Origin: Deltaproteobacteria bacterium Ga0077550
GTDB taxonomy: Bacteria; Myxococcota_A; Polyangia; Nannocystales; Nannocystaceae
Direction: 5' to 3'
Assembly: GCA_001464385.1 (NCBI GenBank)
Contig: LNFB01000334.1
Span: forward strand, 1 to 53,608
DNA: 53,608 nucleotides
The notes beneath the pieces are model-generated. The model worked only from the letters and a program-made list of their open reading frames with translations, was not told where the DNA came from and did no database searches. Positions 46,139 to 53,608 of this stretch are shown here, in pieces (position 1 is the stretch's first letter; each line of letters starts with the position of its first letter). The translations under genes and the position numbers were made by a program.

Positions 46139-46672
46139 ATGCCCCCGATGACCGATGCGATCACCGTGCGCCGCGCCCAGCGATCCGATCTCCCCGCGCT
46201 CGGGCGCCTCGGGGCGCTGCTCATGGCGACGCACGAGGGGTTCGATCCGCTGCGCTTCCTCGCGGCCGGGCCCGAAGCACCCGAGGACTACGCGCGCTTC
46301 CTCGGCGACGAGCTCGAGCACGGCTCCGTCGCGGTATTCGTGGCCGAGCGAGTCGGCGAGGTTGCCGAGCAAGCCGGCGAGCTCGTCGGCTACGTCTATG
46401 CCGGCGTCGAGGGCAAGTCGTGGAAGGAGCTGCGCGACACGGCGGGCTTCATCCACGACGTCGCGATCGTCGAGTCGGCGCGGCGCCAGGGCCTCGGCGA
46501 GCGCTTGATCGAGGTCGCGGCCGCGTGGCTCGCGGAGCAGGGCGTCGCGCGGGTGTTGCTGTGGACCGCCGAGCGCAACGCCGTGGCGCAGGGGCTGTTC
46601 GCCAAGCTGGGGTTCCGCAGGACGATGATCGAGATGACCCGCGAGGTGCCGGCCCGCCGCGACCCGGCCTGA
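46139..46672 (+). CDS. GNAT family N-acetyltransferase
   Basis: A 177-aa protein with an acetyl-CoA fold: ITVRRAQRSDLPAL start, then DVAIVESARRQGLGERLIEVAAAWL (motif A with RRQGLG for acetyl-CoA), and NAVAQGLFAKLGFRRTM. The target amine cannot be predicted. An ATG at 46148 is also possible. It is followed by a strong convergent hairpin. Confidence 0.9.
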   Translation: MPPMTDAITVRRAQRSDLPALGRLGALLMATHEGFDPLRFLAAGPEAPEDYARFLGDELEHGSVAVFVAERVGEVAEQAGELVGYVYAGVEGKSWKELRDTAGFIHDVAIVESARRQGLGERLIEVAAAWLAEQGVARVLLWTAERNAVAQGLFAKLGFRRTMIEMTREVPARRDPA

Positions 46673-46897
46673 CCGCACCCGCCGCCGGGCGCGCTCCGGG
46701 TTTCCCCGCCGCCCCTCCTCCCGTCCAGCCGCGGCCCACCTCGGGGCGCATCCGGCCCGTCAAATCCCGGCCCGTCGTCCCGTACATCCCCACGACGCCG
46801 CGCGGCACGGGCCCCGCGACGTCGCGCGATGGCTTTCCTTCGAGCATCGCGGGGTCCGGGGACAGGACGTCAACGGCATCTGCGATCGAGTCGGCCC

Positions 46898-46932
46898 GGC
46901 GATGCGCCCGCCTGCAGTGCGGGCGCATCGCC
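46898..46932. terminator. 14-bp-stem hairpin between GNAT and pirin genes
   Basis: GGCGATGCGCCCGC (46898-46911) pairs perfectly with GCGGGCGCATCGCC (46919-46932) around a 7-base loop. It lies in the largest gap of the window (46673-46959) between convergent genes, 28 bases from the pirin stop. It probably terminates both. The rest of the gap is GC-rich and shows no other feature. Confidence 0.65.
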
Positions 46933-46959
46933 ACTATTTCCGTCGGCCGGGGCGGGCGC

Positions 46960-47808
46960 CTACTCGCGCGGTCGGCCGAAGGCGCCGCGGTCGAAGTCCT
47001 CGAACGCCTTGCGGAGCTCGGCCTCGGTGTTCATCACGAACGGCCCGTATCGGGCGACACGCTCGCCGATCGGCCGGCCGGTCAGCACGATGACCTCGCT
47101 CGTCGCCGCGGCGCCGGTGATCGTCAGCGTGTCACCCTCGACGACCGCCATCGTGCCCTCGTCGACGGCGCGCTCGCCGATGCGGACGCCTCCGATCAAC
47201 GGATAGACCAGCACGACGTGGCCTGACGGCAGCGCGGTGGTGACCGACGCATCGGCGGCGAGCGTGACGTGCCCGTACGAGATCGGCGTGTGCGTCTGGC
47301 CCGGCCCGACGAGCCCGAACAGCTCGCCGGCGATCACCCGCACCGTCGCGCCGGGATCCTCGCGGCGCGCGTTCGCGTCGGCGCGCAGATCCTGGTACGC
47401 GGGCGCCATCATCTTGTCCGCGGCCGGCAGGTTCACCCACAGCTGGAGTCCGTGCGAGCGGCCGCCGCGGCGCTGCGCGTCGATCGATGGGCCCTCCTTG
47501 TGCAGTACGCCCGAGCCCGCGGTCATCCACTGCGTGTCCCCCGGGTGGAGAAAGCCGTGGTTGCCCATCGAGTCCCGGTGCTCCATCTCGCCCTCGATCA
47601 CGTACGTGACGGTCTCGAAGCCGCGGTGCGGGTGCCACGGCGTACCGACGCCCTTGCCCGGCGCGAACTCCATCGGCCCGAAGTGATCGAACAACAAGAA
47701 CGGATCGAGGTACGAGAGCGACGCGGTGGGGAACGGGCGGCGCACGACGAACCCGTCGCCTTCGACAGCGTGCTGTGCGGGGATGAGACGGGTGACGGAG
47801 GCGGTCAT
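46960..47808 (-). CDS. pirin family protein
   Basis: A 282-aa bicupin. HPHRGFETVTYVIEGEMEHRDSMGN carries the metal-binding histidines of the N-terminal cupin, and MTAGSGVLHKE is the pirin signature. The C-terminal cupin (GQTHTPISYGHVTLA) lacks the metal ligands, as in most pirins. Pirins act as quercetinases or redox/stress-related regulators. It is 32 bases downstream of another pirin-like gene on the same strand, and the two probably form an operon. Confidence 0.9.
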   Translation of the reverse strand: MTASVTRLIPAQHAVEGDGFVVRRPFPTASLSYLDPFLLFDHFGPMEFAPGKGVGTPWHPHRGFETVTYVIEGEMEHRDSMGNHGFLHPGDTQWMTAGSGVLHKEGPSIDAQRRGGRSHGLQLWVNLPAADKMMAPAYQDLRADANARREDPGATVRVIAGELFGLVGPGQTHTPISYGHVTLAADASVTTALPSGHVVLVYPLIGGVRIGERAVDEGTMAVVEGDTLTITGAAATSEVIVLTGRPIGERVARYGPFVMNTEAELRKAFEDFDRGAFGRPRE

Positions 47809-47840
47809 CTGGTTGTTCCTCTCGTGGTGGTTTCGGTGCA

Positions 47841-48539
47841 TCAAGCCAGGTCGAACACGAGCACCTCGGCGTCGGCGATGCCCGCCAGGGCGATCGACGA
47901 CACCTCGGACAGCGCCATGCCGTCGCCCTCGTCGAGGCGCTGGCCCTGCGCGGTGACGCTGCCGCGCGCGACGTGGATCCACGCGTGGCGACCGGGCGCG
48001 AGCGACAGCTCGGCCGATTCCCCGGCGTCGAGCAGACCGGCGTGCAGCGTGACGTCGGCGTGCACGGTCACGCTGCCGTCGCGTCCGTCGGGCGACGCGA
48101 CCAGGCGCAGGCGCCCGCGCTTGTCCGCCGCGGTGAACGTCTTCTGCTCGTAGCCGGGGGCCAGCCCGGGCTTGCCCGGCAGGATCCAGATCTGCAGGAA
48201 GTGCACGGGCTCGGTCTTCGACGCGTTGTACTCGCTGTGCCGTACACCGGTGCCCGCGGTCATGCGCTGCACGTCGCCGGGCCGGATCACCGAGCCGGTG
48301 CCGATCGAGTCCTTGTGCTCGAGCGCGCCCTCGAGCACGTACGAGACGATCTCCATGTCGCGGTGCCCGTGCGTGCCGAAGCCCTGGCCGGGCGCGACGC
48401 GGTCGTCGTTGATGACCCGCAGCGCGCGGAAGCCCATGTGCGCGGGGTCGTAGTAGTCGGCGAACGAGAACGTGTGGTGACTGTCGAGCCAACCGTGGTC
48501 GGCGTGGCCGCGCTCGTCGGCCCTGCGGATCGTCTGCAT
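47841..48539 (-). CDS. pirin-like (YhaK/YhhW type) bicupin
   Basis: A 232-aa protein, the length of YhhW/YhaK. It has HTFSFADYYDPAHMGFRALRVINDD, GTHGHRDMEIVSYVLEG with the metal histidines, and RMTAGTGVRHSEYN, the family signature. YhhW has quercetin 2,3-dioxygenase activity. I used the ATG at 48539. It forms a two-gene pirin unit with the next gene. The function in this organism is unknown. Confidence 0.9.
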   Translation of the reverse strand: MQTIRRADERGHADHGWLDSHHTFSFADYYDPAHMGFRALRVINDDRVAPGQGFGTHGHRDMEIVSYVLEGALEHKDSIGTGSVIRPGDVQRMTAGTGVRHSEYNASKTEPVHFLQIWILPGKPGLAPGYEQKTFTAADKRGRLRLVASPDGRDGSVTVHADVTLHAGLLDAGESAELSLAPGRHAWIHVARGSVTAQGQRLDEGDGMALSEVSSIALAGIADAEVLVFDLA

Positions 48540-48665
48540 GGTGTCGTCTCCGGGTGCGAGCCCAAGCATGGGGCGATTCGAACCCGGGAGAACCCCCGGC
48601 AGCGGCGCGGCGCCGGGACAGACTGTTGCAGTGGGGACACGCCCGGGGCGCCGCCGGGTGGGCCG

Positions 48666-49949
48666 CTACTCGAGCAGGCCCGCGTCGCCGAGGATTCCGC
48701 GCTCGACCGCCGCATAGTCGACCGGCACGTCGAGCTGCGCGAGCACCGAGTAGAAGCCGAACTGCAGCCGGTTCATGAAGACCAGGCCCGGGGGCAGCGC
48801 GACGAAGCTCTTGTCCTTGGCGAAGATGAACTTCTTGAGCTCGTGGATGCCGCGGACGACCTCGGTCGCGTAGGCGCGATCGATGTGGAACGGCTGCTCG
48901 AAGATCGGCGCGAAGCAGCGGCGCACGTAGGCCAGCACCGCGACCTGGAAGCTGCCGCCGCGGGTGCCGAGCATGCGGGCGGCCGCGCGGGCGAAGGTGG
49001 CCTCGTCCTGGGCGAGCGCGGCGCGGTGCATCGCGCGTGCGTTGCTGAGCTCGGGGTCCACGAGCGGCTGCACGCAGCCGAAGTCGAGGAACACGATCGT
49101 GCCGTCGGGCCGGAACAGGTAGTTGCCCGGGTGGGGATCGGCGTTGAACATCTGGCCGACGAGGTTGCCGCGGAACACGAACCGCCAGAGCACCTCGGCC
49201 CAGGTGGTCCGCAGGGCGACATCGGCGGTGACGGCCTCCTCGAGGGGGAGCCCGCGCTCGAAGCTGCTGGTCAGCACGCGTCGACTGCTGCGCTCGTGGA
49301 CGATCGTCGGGATCACGATCGCCGGGTCGTCGACGTGGATCCGCCGGAACTGCTCCTGGCGCGTGGCTTCGAGGGTGTAGTCGAGCTCCTCGCGGAAGCG
49401 CTCGGCGATGACCGCGAAGGTCTCGTGCACGCCGATGCCCTTGGGCCCGAGCGAGCCGACGAGGCTCTCGATGACGCCTGCGTTGCGGAGATCCGACTCG
49501 ACGGCGGCGTCGATGCCGGGATGCTGGACCTTGACCGCGACCTCGCGGCCGTCGTGCAGCGCGGCCCGGTGGACCTGGCCGATCGACGCGCTCGCGAACG
49601 GGGCGTCGGCCCATCGCGCGAAGAGCTCGTCGATCGGCGCGCCGAGCTCGGCCTCGACGACGGCGCGGATCGCCGTGGGGGACGAATGCGGCGCCGCGGC
49701 GCGCAGCTTGGACATCGCGCCTTCGTACGCGGCGCGGTGCTCGTCGGGGACGAAGCCGTCGACGTAGCTCGCCATCTGCCCGACCTTGGCCGCGAGCCCG
49801 CGCAACGATCCCAACACCGTCGCGGCGTGCTCGGCGGCGGCGCTGCCGTCCTTGGACAGCAGCAGGCTCGCGCCGGTGCGCGCGCCGACGCCGACCAGCT
49901 TCGCCAATCGCTTCAGCCGACCGGTCGGGATCTCGCGTTCGTCGTTCAT
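48666..49949 (-). CDS. AarF/UbiB (ABC1) family atypical kinase
   Basis: A 427-aa protein of the ABC1/UbiB group. GLAAKVGQMASYVDG holds the KxGQ motif near the N-terminus. APFASASIGQVHRAALHDGREVAVKVQHPG is the ABC1 ATP-site region, and FNADPHPGNYLF and VFLDFGC are the catalytic and metal-binding motifs. Such kinases support quinone synthesis or lipid homeostasis. Start is the ATG at 49949. There is no Ubi gene nearby. Confidence 0.9.
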   Translation of the reverse strand: MNDEREIPTGRLKRLAKLVGVGARTGASLLLSKDGSAAAEHAATVLGSLRGLAAKVGQMASYVDGFVPDEHRAAYEGAMSKLRAAAPHSSPTAIRAVVEAELGAPIDELFARWADAPFASASIGQVHRAALHDGREVAVKVQHPGIDAAVESDLRNAGVIESLVGSLGPKGIGVHETFAVIAERFREELDYTLEATRQEQFRRIHVDDPAIVIPTIVHERSSRRVLTSSFERGLPLEEAVTADVALRTTWAEVLWRFVFRGNLVGQMFNADPHPGNYLFRPDGTIVFLDFGCVQPLVDPELSNARAMHRAALAQDEATFARAAARMLGTRGGSFQVAVLAYVRRCFAPIFEQPFHIDRAYATEVVRGIHELKKFIFAKDKSFVALPPGLVFMNRLQFGFYSVLAQLDVPVDYAAVERGILGDAGLLE

Positions 49950-50160
49950 GTCGGCACCGTCGTATCGAGACGCGACCGCGGAGTGTGGCGGTCTCTCGTC
50001 GCGGGGGCCGCCAAGGCATCGGCAGCGTACCGCGGGACCGTAGTTCCGCCACCCAGGGACGTGCGCGACCACGCCGCGGTTACCTGCGGGGTCCCGATCG
50101 CGTGCGATTGCGATCGTGACCGCCGTAGGTGAGCGGCCACGGCGCGAAGTCGCGCTGACG

Positions 50161-50796
50161 TCATCCCGCAGGCAGCAGCTTGGCCGCGCGGATGCGGTGC
50201 AGGCGGAACTGCCGGGCCGCGCCCTTGTCGAGATCGAAGGCGTTGATCAGGGTCTCGCGGCGATCGACGACGATCTCGCGGATCGTCACGCGGCGCGCGG
50301 TGGTGCCCTCGGCGCCCTCGTAGGTGAGCGCGACGCCGCGGCGATCGAGCCAGGCGCGTTCGATCACCCGGCGGATCGCGGCGTCGACGGGGGCCGAGGG
50401 CACGCCGACGAACGACAACGTCGAGTGCAGCTGCGCCAGCTCGCGCTGGGCGGGCAGGGGCAGCGCGCCGCGGACCTTGTCGAGCGCGATCTGCAGCGTG
50501 TCCACGAATGGGATCATCCGCTGATCGATCATCCACCGGCCCGCGGCCAACAGGACCGCGGCCTCGCGGGCGGTGAAGTTGACCGGCGGCATCGAGTAGC
50601 TGCGATCGAGGACGAAGCCGCCGCCGCGCCCGCGCTCGGCGTGCAGGGGGAGCGCCGCGTCGCGCAGCGCGTCGAGGTCGCGGTACACCGTCCGCACCGA
50701 GACGCCGAGGCGCTCGGCGAGGGCCTCGGCGGTGACCCCGGTCCGACGGGCGCGCAGGAGCTCGGCGAGGGCGAATAGACGCTCGGTGCGGCGCAT
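50161..50796 (-). CDS. YafY-type HTH-WYL transcriptional regulator
   Basis: A 211-aa regulator. The N-terminus MRRTERLFALAELLRARR leads to the helix-turn-helix TAEALAERLGVSVRTVYRDLDALR, and the family's YSMPPVNFTAREAAVLLAAG follows. The C-terminus resembles a WYL-like sensor domain (LTYEGAEGTTARRVTIREIVVDRRETLINAFD). The ATG at 50811 would add 5 residues. It is divergent from a GST-like gene 55 bases away, its likely target. The start codon sits inside the palindrome ATGGCGCCAT. Confidence 0.9.
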   Translation of the reverse strand: MRRTERLFALAELLRARRTGVTAEALAERLGVSVRTVYRDLDALRDAALPLHAERGRGGGFVLDRSYSMPPVNFTAREAAVLLAAGRWMIDQRMIPFVDTLQIALDKVRGALPLPAQRELAQLHSTLSFVGVPSAPVDAAIRRVIERAWLDRRGVALTYEGAEGTTARRVTIREIVVDRRETLINAFDLDKGAARQFRLHRIRAAKLLPAG

Positions 50797-50804
50797 GGCG
50801 CCAT
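50795..50804. promoter_or_regulatory. palindrome ATGGCGCCAT over the regulator start, candidate operator
   Basis: A perfect 10-bp palindrome that contains the ATG of the regulator in the short divergent promoter. Two TGACA words follow at 50811-50830. It is a candidate site for autoregulation, but with GC-rich halves it could be chance. Confidence 0.3.
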
Positions 50805-50851
50805 CAAACATGACACACACACCTGACATCACGGGGGCGTAGACCTTCGTC

Positions 50852-51673
50852 ATGACCACGCACCACCTCACGCTCTGCGAGCTCCAGGACACCGGCCTGC
50901 CCCACCTCGAGAGCTGGTCGCCCTTCTGCCTGAAGGTCCACCGCGCACTGCGGGCCGCGGGCCTGCGCTACACCCGGCAGTGTGCCGACCGACCCGACGC
51001 GTGGTCGCACTACAACGTCACCGGGCAGGTTCCGGTGCTGCTCGTCGACGGCGAGCCGGTCGCCGACTCGACGCGGATCCTCGCCCGCATCGAGACGCTC
51101 GGCGGCGGCACGCTGCTGCCGGCCGATCCACGGCTGCGGGCCGAGGCGTTGCTCTGGGAGGAGCTCGCGGACAGCGGCCTCAACGGATTCCTGGTCGCGG
51201 CGCGCTGGGCAGACCCGCGCAACTGGCCGACGACGCGTGACGCCTACTTCGCGGGGATGCCCCGCGTCGTGCGAGCGGTGATCCCGGGGCTGCTGCGTCG
51301 CCGCGTGGTGCGGTCGCTCGAGGCGCGCGATGTATGGCGCCGGGGCGCCGACGACTGTTGGTCGCGATTCGAGGCGTTGATCGACGCGCTCGAGGCCCGG
51401 GCGCCGGGCGACGGGTTCTGGCTGGGCGACCGCGTCGGCGTCGCCGACGTCGCGCTGTTCGGGCAGCTCCAGGGACTGCGCTCGCCGCTGACGGCGTGGC
51501 AGCGGTCGCAGGTCGAGGCGCGACCGAAGCTCGTCGCGTGGCTCGATCGCGTCGACGTCCACACGCGCGCGCCCGCGACATCGGGTACGCTCGTCGGGCC
51601 ATGGATGCCCGATGCCGAGAAGTCCGCGACCTCGCCGATGGCCTCGTCCGTGCGCTCCAGCGCGTCGGCGTGA
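50852..51673 (+). CDS. glutathione S-transferase-like protein
   Basis: A 273-aa protein with a GST/thioredoxin-like N-terminus: ESWSPFCLKVHRALRAAGLRY, then NVTGQVPVLLVDGEPVADSTRI, where the cis-Pro and the Glu/Asp-Ser of the thiol-binding site sit. An all-helical C-terminal domain ends with GDRVGVADVALFGQLQG. The last 35 residues (after RVDVHTRAP) look unlike GST and overlap the next gene. The thiol partner could be something other than glutathione. It is controlled, probably, by the divergent WYL regulator. Confidence 0.85.
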   Translation: MTTHHLTLCELQDTGLPHLESWSPFCLKVHRALRAAGLRYTRQCADRPDAWSHYNVTGQVPVLLVDGEPVADSTRILARIETLGGGTLLPADPRLRAEALLWEELADSGLNGFLVAARWADPRNWPTTRDAYFAGMPRVVRAVIPGLLRRRVVRSLEARDVWRRGADDCWSRFEALIDALEARAPGDGFWLGDRVGVADVALFGQLQGLRSPLTAWQRSQVEARPKLVAWLDRVDVHTRAPATSGTLVGPWMPDAEKSATSPMASSVRSSASA

Positions 51674-51996
51674 CGCTGACGCACGATCGCGACGGCGTGG
51701 CCGCGCTCGACGCCTACGTCGACGCCAATCGGGCGCACTGGACCGACGAAGACGGCGACCGGATGTGCCCGCAGGTCGGCAGCTTCGTCGGCGAGTGCCT
51801 GGTCGCCGTGTACGGCGGACGCTGGGAGGCCGGCGATTCCGAGCGAGAGCCCGGGGTGAAGCTGCCCAACGGCGACACCGCGTTCCCCATCGCGCGCGCC
51901 GACAAGGTCCTCCGCGTCGGTGCCAAGGGGGGGCTAATGGCGTTCTTCGATGGAATCGGCGAGAGCATCGCTCGCGGCGCCGTCGGCATTGAGTAA
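51601..51996 (+). CDS. DUF3806-like protein
   Basis: A 131-aa protein. VGSFVGECLVAVYGGRWEAG matches the core GE...lGG.W of the DUF3806-like group, and LPNGDTAFPIARADKVL follows. No catalytic motif is visible. The ATG at 51601 overlaps the GST gene by 73 bases. A GTG at 51670 would overlap its stop by only GTGA and would give 108 aa, in line with other gene junctions here. Which start is used is open. Confidence 0.65.
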   Translation: MDARCREVRDLADGLVRALQRVGVTLTHDRDGVAALDAYVDANRAHWTDEDGDRMCPQVGSFVGECLVAVYGGRWEAGDSEREPGVKLPNGDTAFPIARADKVLRVGAKGGLMAFFDGIGESIARGAVGIE

Positions 51997-52082
51997 GCCG
52001 ATGATCGGATGGCCGCCGAAAATGCGGCAGCGATGGCCCGATCCGAACCCAACATCCTCGGGATGGGATCGTTATCATCGTG

Positions 52083-53223
52083 ATGATGTCGGCACAGCTT
52101 CCAGCGGTGGCGGGTGCGGTGCTCGTGGTCGACGACGAGCACGGCCTGGCCGCCGTCCTGGTTCGTGCGCTGCAACGTGTGTCGGTGGACGCGGTCGCGG
52201 CGACGAGCGCCGCCGAGGCGCTCGAGCGGATCCGTGCCGGCGGGATCGACGTCGTGGTGTCGGACATCTCGATGCCCGGTCAAGACGGACTCGAGCTACT
52301 CCGTGAGATCCGCCGCATCGATCTCGACGTGCCGGTGCTCCTCATGACCGGCGCCCCGCAGCTCGACTCGGCGATCTCGGCGGTGCGCCTCGGCGCGCTC
52401 GAGTACCTCACCAAGCCTTTCGAGATCTCCACCTTCCTCGACAACGTCCGCAACGCCCGCAACCTCGGCCGACTCGCGCGGGCCAAGCGAGCGGTGATGA
52501 GCCTCGTGGGCGGGGTGACCGGCGAGGACTCCGATCGCGCGGGCCTCGAGGTCCGCTTCGAGCGCGCGCTCGCGGGCCTGTGGATGGCCTACCAGCCGAT
52601 CCTCACCCGCGACGGTGAACTCTACGGCTACGAGGCGCTGCTGCGCACCTCCGACACCAGCTCGAATCCCACGACGATCATCGACGCCGCGACGCGGCTC
52701 GATCGCCTGCCGCAGCTCGGCGCCGCGGTCCGCCAGCGGATCATCTCCGATCTCCGCGCGGGCGATCCGAAGTGGAAGATCTTCGTGAACTTCCACCCCC
52801 TCGACCTGCTCGACCCGGCGGCCATCGGCCTCGATGTGGCGCCCTTCGCCGGCGTCGCGCAGCAGATCGTCGTCGAGATCACCGAGCGCACCACCCTCGA
52901 CGCGATCTCCGACAGCGCGATGCGAGTCGAACAGTTGCGCGCCCACGGCTACCGGATCGCCATCGACGACCTCGGGGCCGGCTACGCCGGCTTGTCCAGC
53001 TTCCTGCAGCTGCGCCCCGACGTGGTGAAGTTCGACATGAACCTCGTCCGCGGCATCGACGGCGACCGCGTCCGTCGCCAGCTCGTCGCGTCGATGACCA
53101 AGATGTGCCACGAGCTCGGCGTGATGGTCGTCGCCGAGGGTGTCGAGACCAAGCCCGAGCACGCGACCTTGCTCGAACTCGGCTGCGACCTATTGCAGGG
53201 CTATCTCTTCGCCCGCCATCTAA
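52083..53223 (+). CDS. REC-EAL response regulator, cyclic-di-GMP phosphodiesterase
   Basis: ATG at 52083. Residues 12-125 are a receiver domain with DDE at 17-19, phosphoacceptor Asp61 in VVSDISMPG, Thr89 and Lys111. Residues about 155-378 are an EAL domain with all key residues: YEALLRT, FVNFHP, VEITER, IDDLGAGYAG, VKFD and VAEGVET. It should hydrolyse c-di-GMP under control of a histidine kinase not in this window. The frame has no stop and stays open to the window end. A single extra base near 53217 would give FARPI and a TAA at 53221-53223, the usual EAL end, so a one-base frameshift is likely. I end the gene there. Confidence 0.85.
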
Positions 53224-53608
53224 CCCACGCCAACCCGCACCCGCGCCACCATCAACACCACATTGTACGGATCCCACGTCGACACCACGAACGGCAACTC
53301 GACCTCGATCCCCCCGTCCACCACCGCAACCTCCGTCACCGGCAACAGGTACGCCCCATACAACCCCGCGACGAGGCAGTGGAGGATCTCCTCCCCCTCA
53401 CACGTCGCCCCGCAACAGTGCGCCGCGGCGAACTCGGGATCCGCCATGTCGACGATCGTGACCGCGTCGCTCCACGGCCCCTCGGGCCCCGGCGCCGTCC
53501 GCAGCACCACGCGGTTGTCCACGATCGCGCCGTCGGGCCCATGCAGCTCCCGCTGGTACAACGCGACGAGCAGCCCCGGATCCTCGAGCCATATCACGCT
53601 CAGCTCGC
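53220..53608 (-). CDS. DUF4185-like protein, 3' part
   Basis: The frame is open to the window edge, so the 5' end is missing; the ATA/ATG region near 53597 need not be the start. The visible 129 residues include RTAPGPEGPWSDAVTIVDM and end with VVSTWDPYNVVLMVARV. Both fit DUF4185, a five-bladed propeller family seen in secreted bacterial proteins. The stop TAG overlaps the expected TAA of the convergent EAL gene. The function is unknown. Confidence 0.7.
   Translation of the reverse strand, partial: ELSVIWLEDPGLLVALYQRELHGPDGAIVDNRVVLRTAPGPEGPWSDAVTIVDMADPEFAAAHCCGATCEGEEILHCLVAGLYGAYLLPVTEVAVVDGGIEVELPFVVSTWDPYNVVLMVARVRVGVG

Noticed and set aside
46673..46897. Small open frames in the gap between GNAT and pirin genes
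   Set aside because: No start with a good context, no domain, and composition like antisense shadows.
48575..48590. GATTCGAACCC, like the complement of a tRNA T-loop (GGTTCGAATC) on the minus strand
   Set aside because: No D-loop, anticodon arm or matching acceptor stem can be drawn in the flanking bases.
47809..50052. Frame open upstream of the pirin gene, running through two other genes
   Set aside because: It overlaps the YhhW-like and AarF genes in another phase; the pirin itself starts at 47808.

Overview
The window is very GC-rich, uses GTG and TTG starts freely, and has short intergenic gaps and many 4-base ATGA/GTGA stop-start overlaps. It encodes an unusual number of secreted lipoproteins with acidic Ser/Asp/Thr/Gly linkers behind the lipobox. 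It also has MopE-type DDDCDG metal-binding motifs, a MYXO-CTERM-like sorting tail, an AgmX-like domain and two eukaryotic-type Ser/Thr kinases. Together these point to a myxobacterium (Myxococcota), most like the Nannocystaceae; that placement is inference from style, not from a marker gene. There is no rRNA, tRNA, CRISPR array, transposase or phage gene, and no gene-free stretch reaches 300 bases (largest 46673-46959, 15602-15845, 22752-22970 and 43728-43945), so this reads as ordinary chromosome.

Layout. 1-9.7 kb: 3' end of a PEP/pyruvate-binding protein, a winged-helix gene coupled to recQ, a TPR-bearing Ser/Thr kinase divergent from an ECF sigma factor, a small membrane protein, TetR divergent from a split YeeE/YedE transporter pair, and murB. 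9.7-15.6 kb: a tail-anchored Ser/Thr kinase behind a SMUG1-type uracil-DNA glycosylase, a vWA lipoprotein, an AAA-type kinase, an acyltransferase and fabH. 15.8-25.8 kb: a three-gene unknown operon, a probable pseudo-metalloprotease lipoprotein, a PilZ-AgmX-like fusion, a monomeric sarcosine oxidase, a 7-repeat RCC1 lipoprotein, a P-domain lipoprotein, and a VOC-ArsR-SRPBCC operon with an inverted repeat on its start codon. 25.8-35.5 kb: mostly minus strand, with a MopE-like lipoprotein, an operon of Spy-like protein, asparagine-synthetase-like enzyme, unknown protein and cupin, then an inhibitory-type serpin, hemF-like gene, CusF-like protein and a surface lipoprotein. 35.5-53.6 kb: a MYXO-CTERM-like protein, an MFS transporter coupled to a 1434-residue multidomain enzyme, a lipase, a propeller-like lipoprotein, tag, a GNAT acetyltransferase, two pirins, an AarF/UbiB kinase, a WYL regulator divergent from a GST-like gene, a DUF3806-like gene, a REC-EAL protein and a partial DUF4185-like gene.

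The outstanding feature is the single gene at 38198-42502 (minus strand). In one uninterrupted frame it carries a SAM methyltransferase, a BshB-type PIG-L deacetylase, BshC and BshA. These are all three enzymes of bacillithiol synthesis plus a methyltransferase, so the likely product is N-methyl-bacillithiol or a related thiol. An MFS transporter is translationally coupled directly downstream. I know of no described single-chain enzyme of this kind.

Other points worth attention: the AsnB-like operon, whose enzyme has a degenerate glutaminase half; a palindromic convergent terminator that contains both flanking stop codons; a probable one-base frameshift that removes the stop of the EAL gene; and a relic duplication of the serpin 3' end that differs only at synonymous sites.
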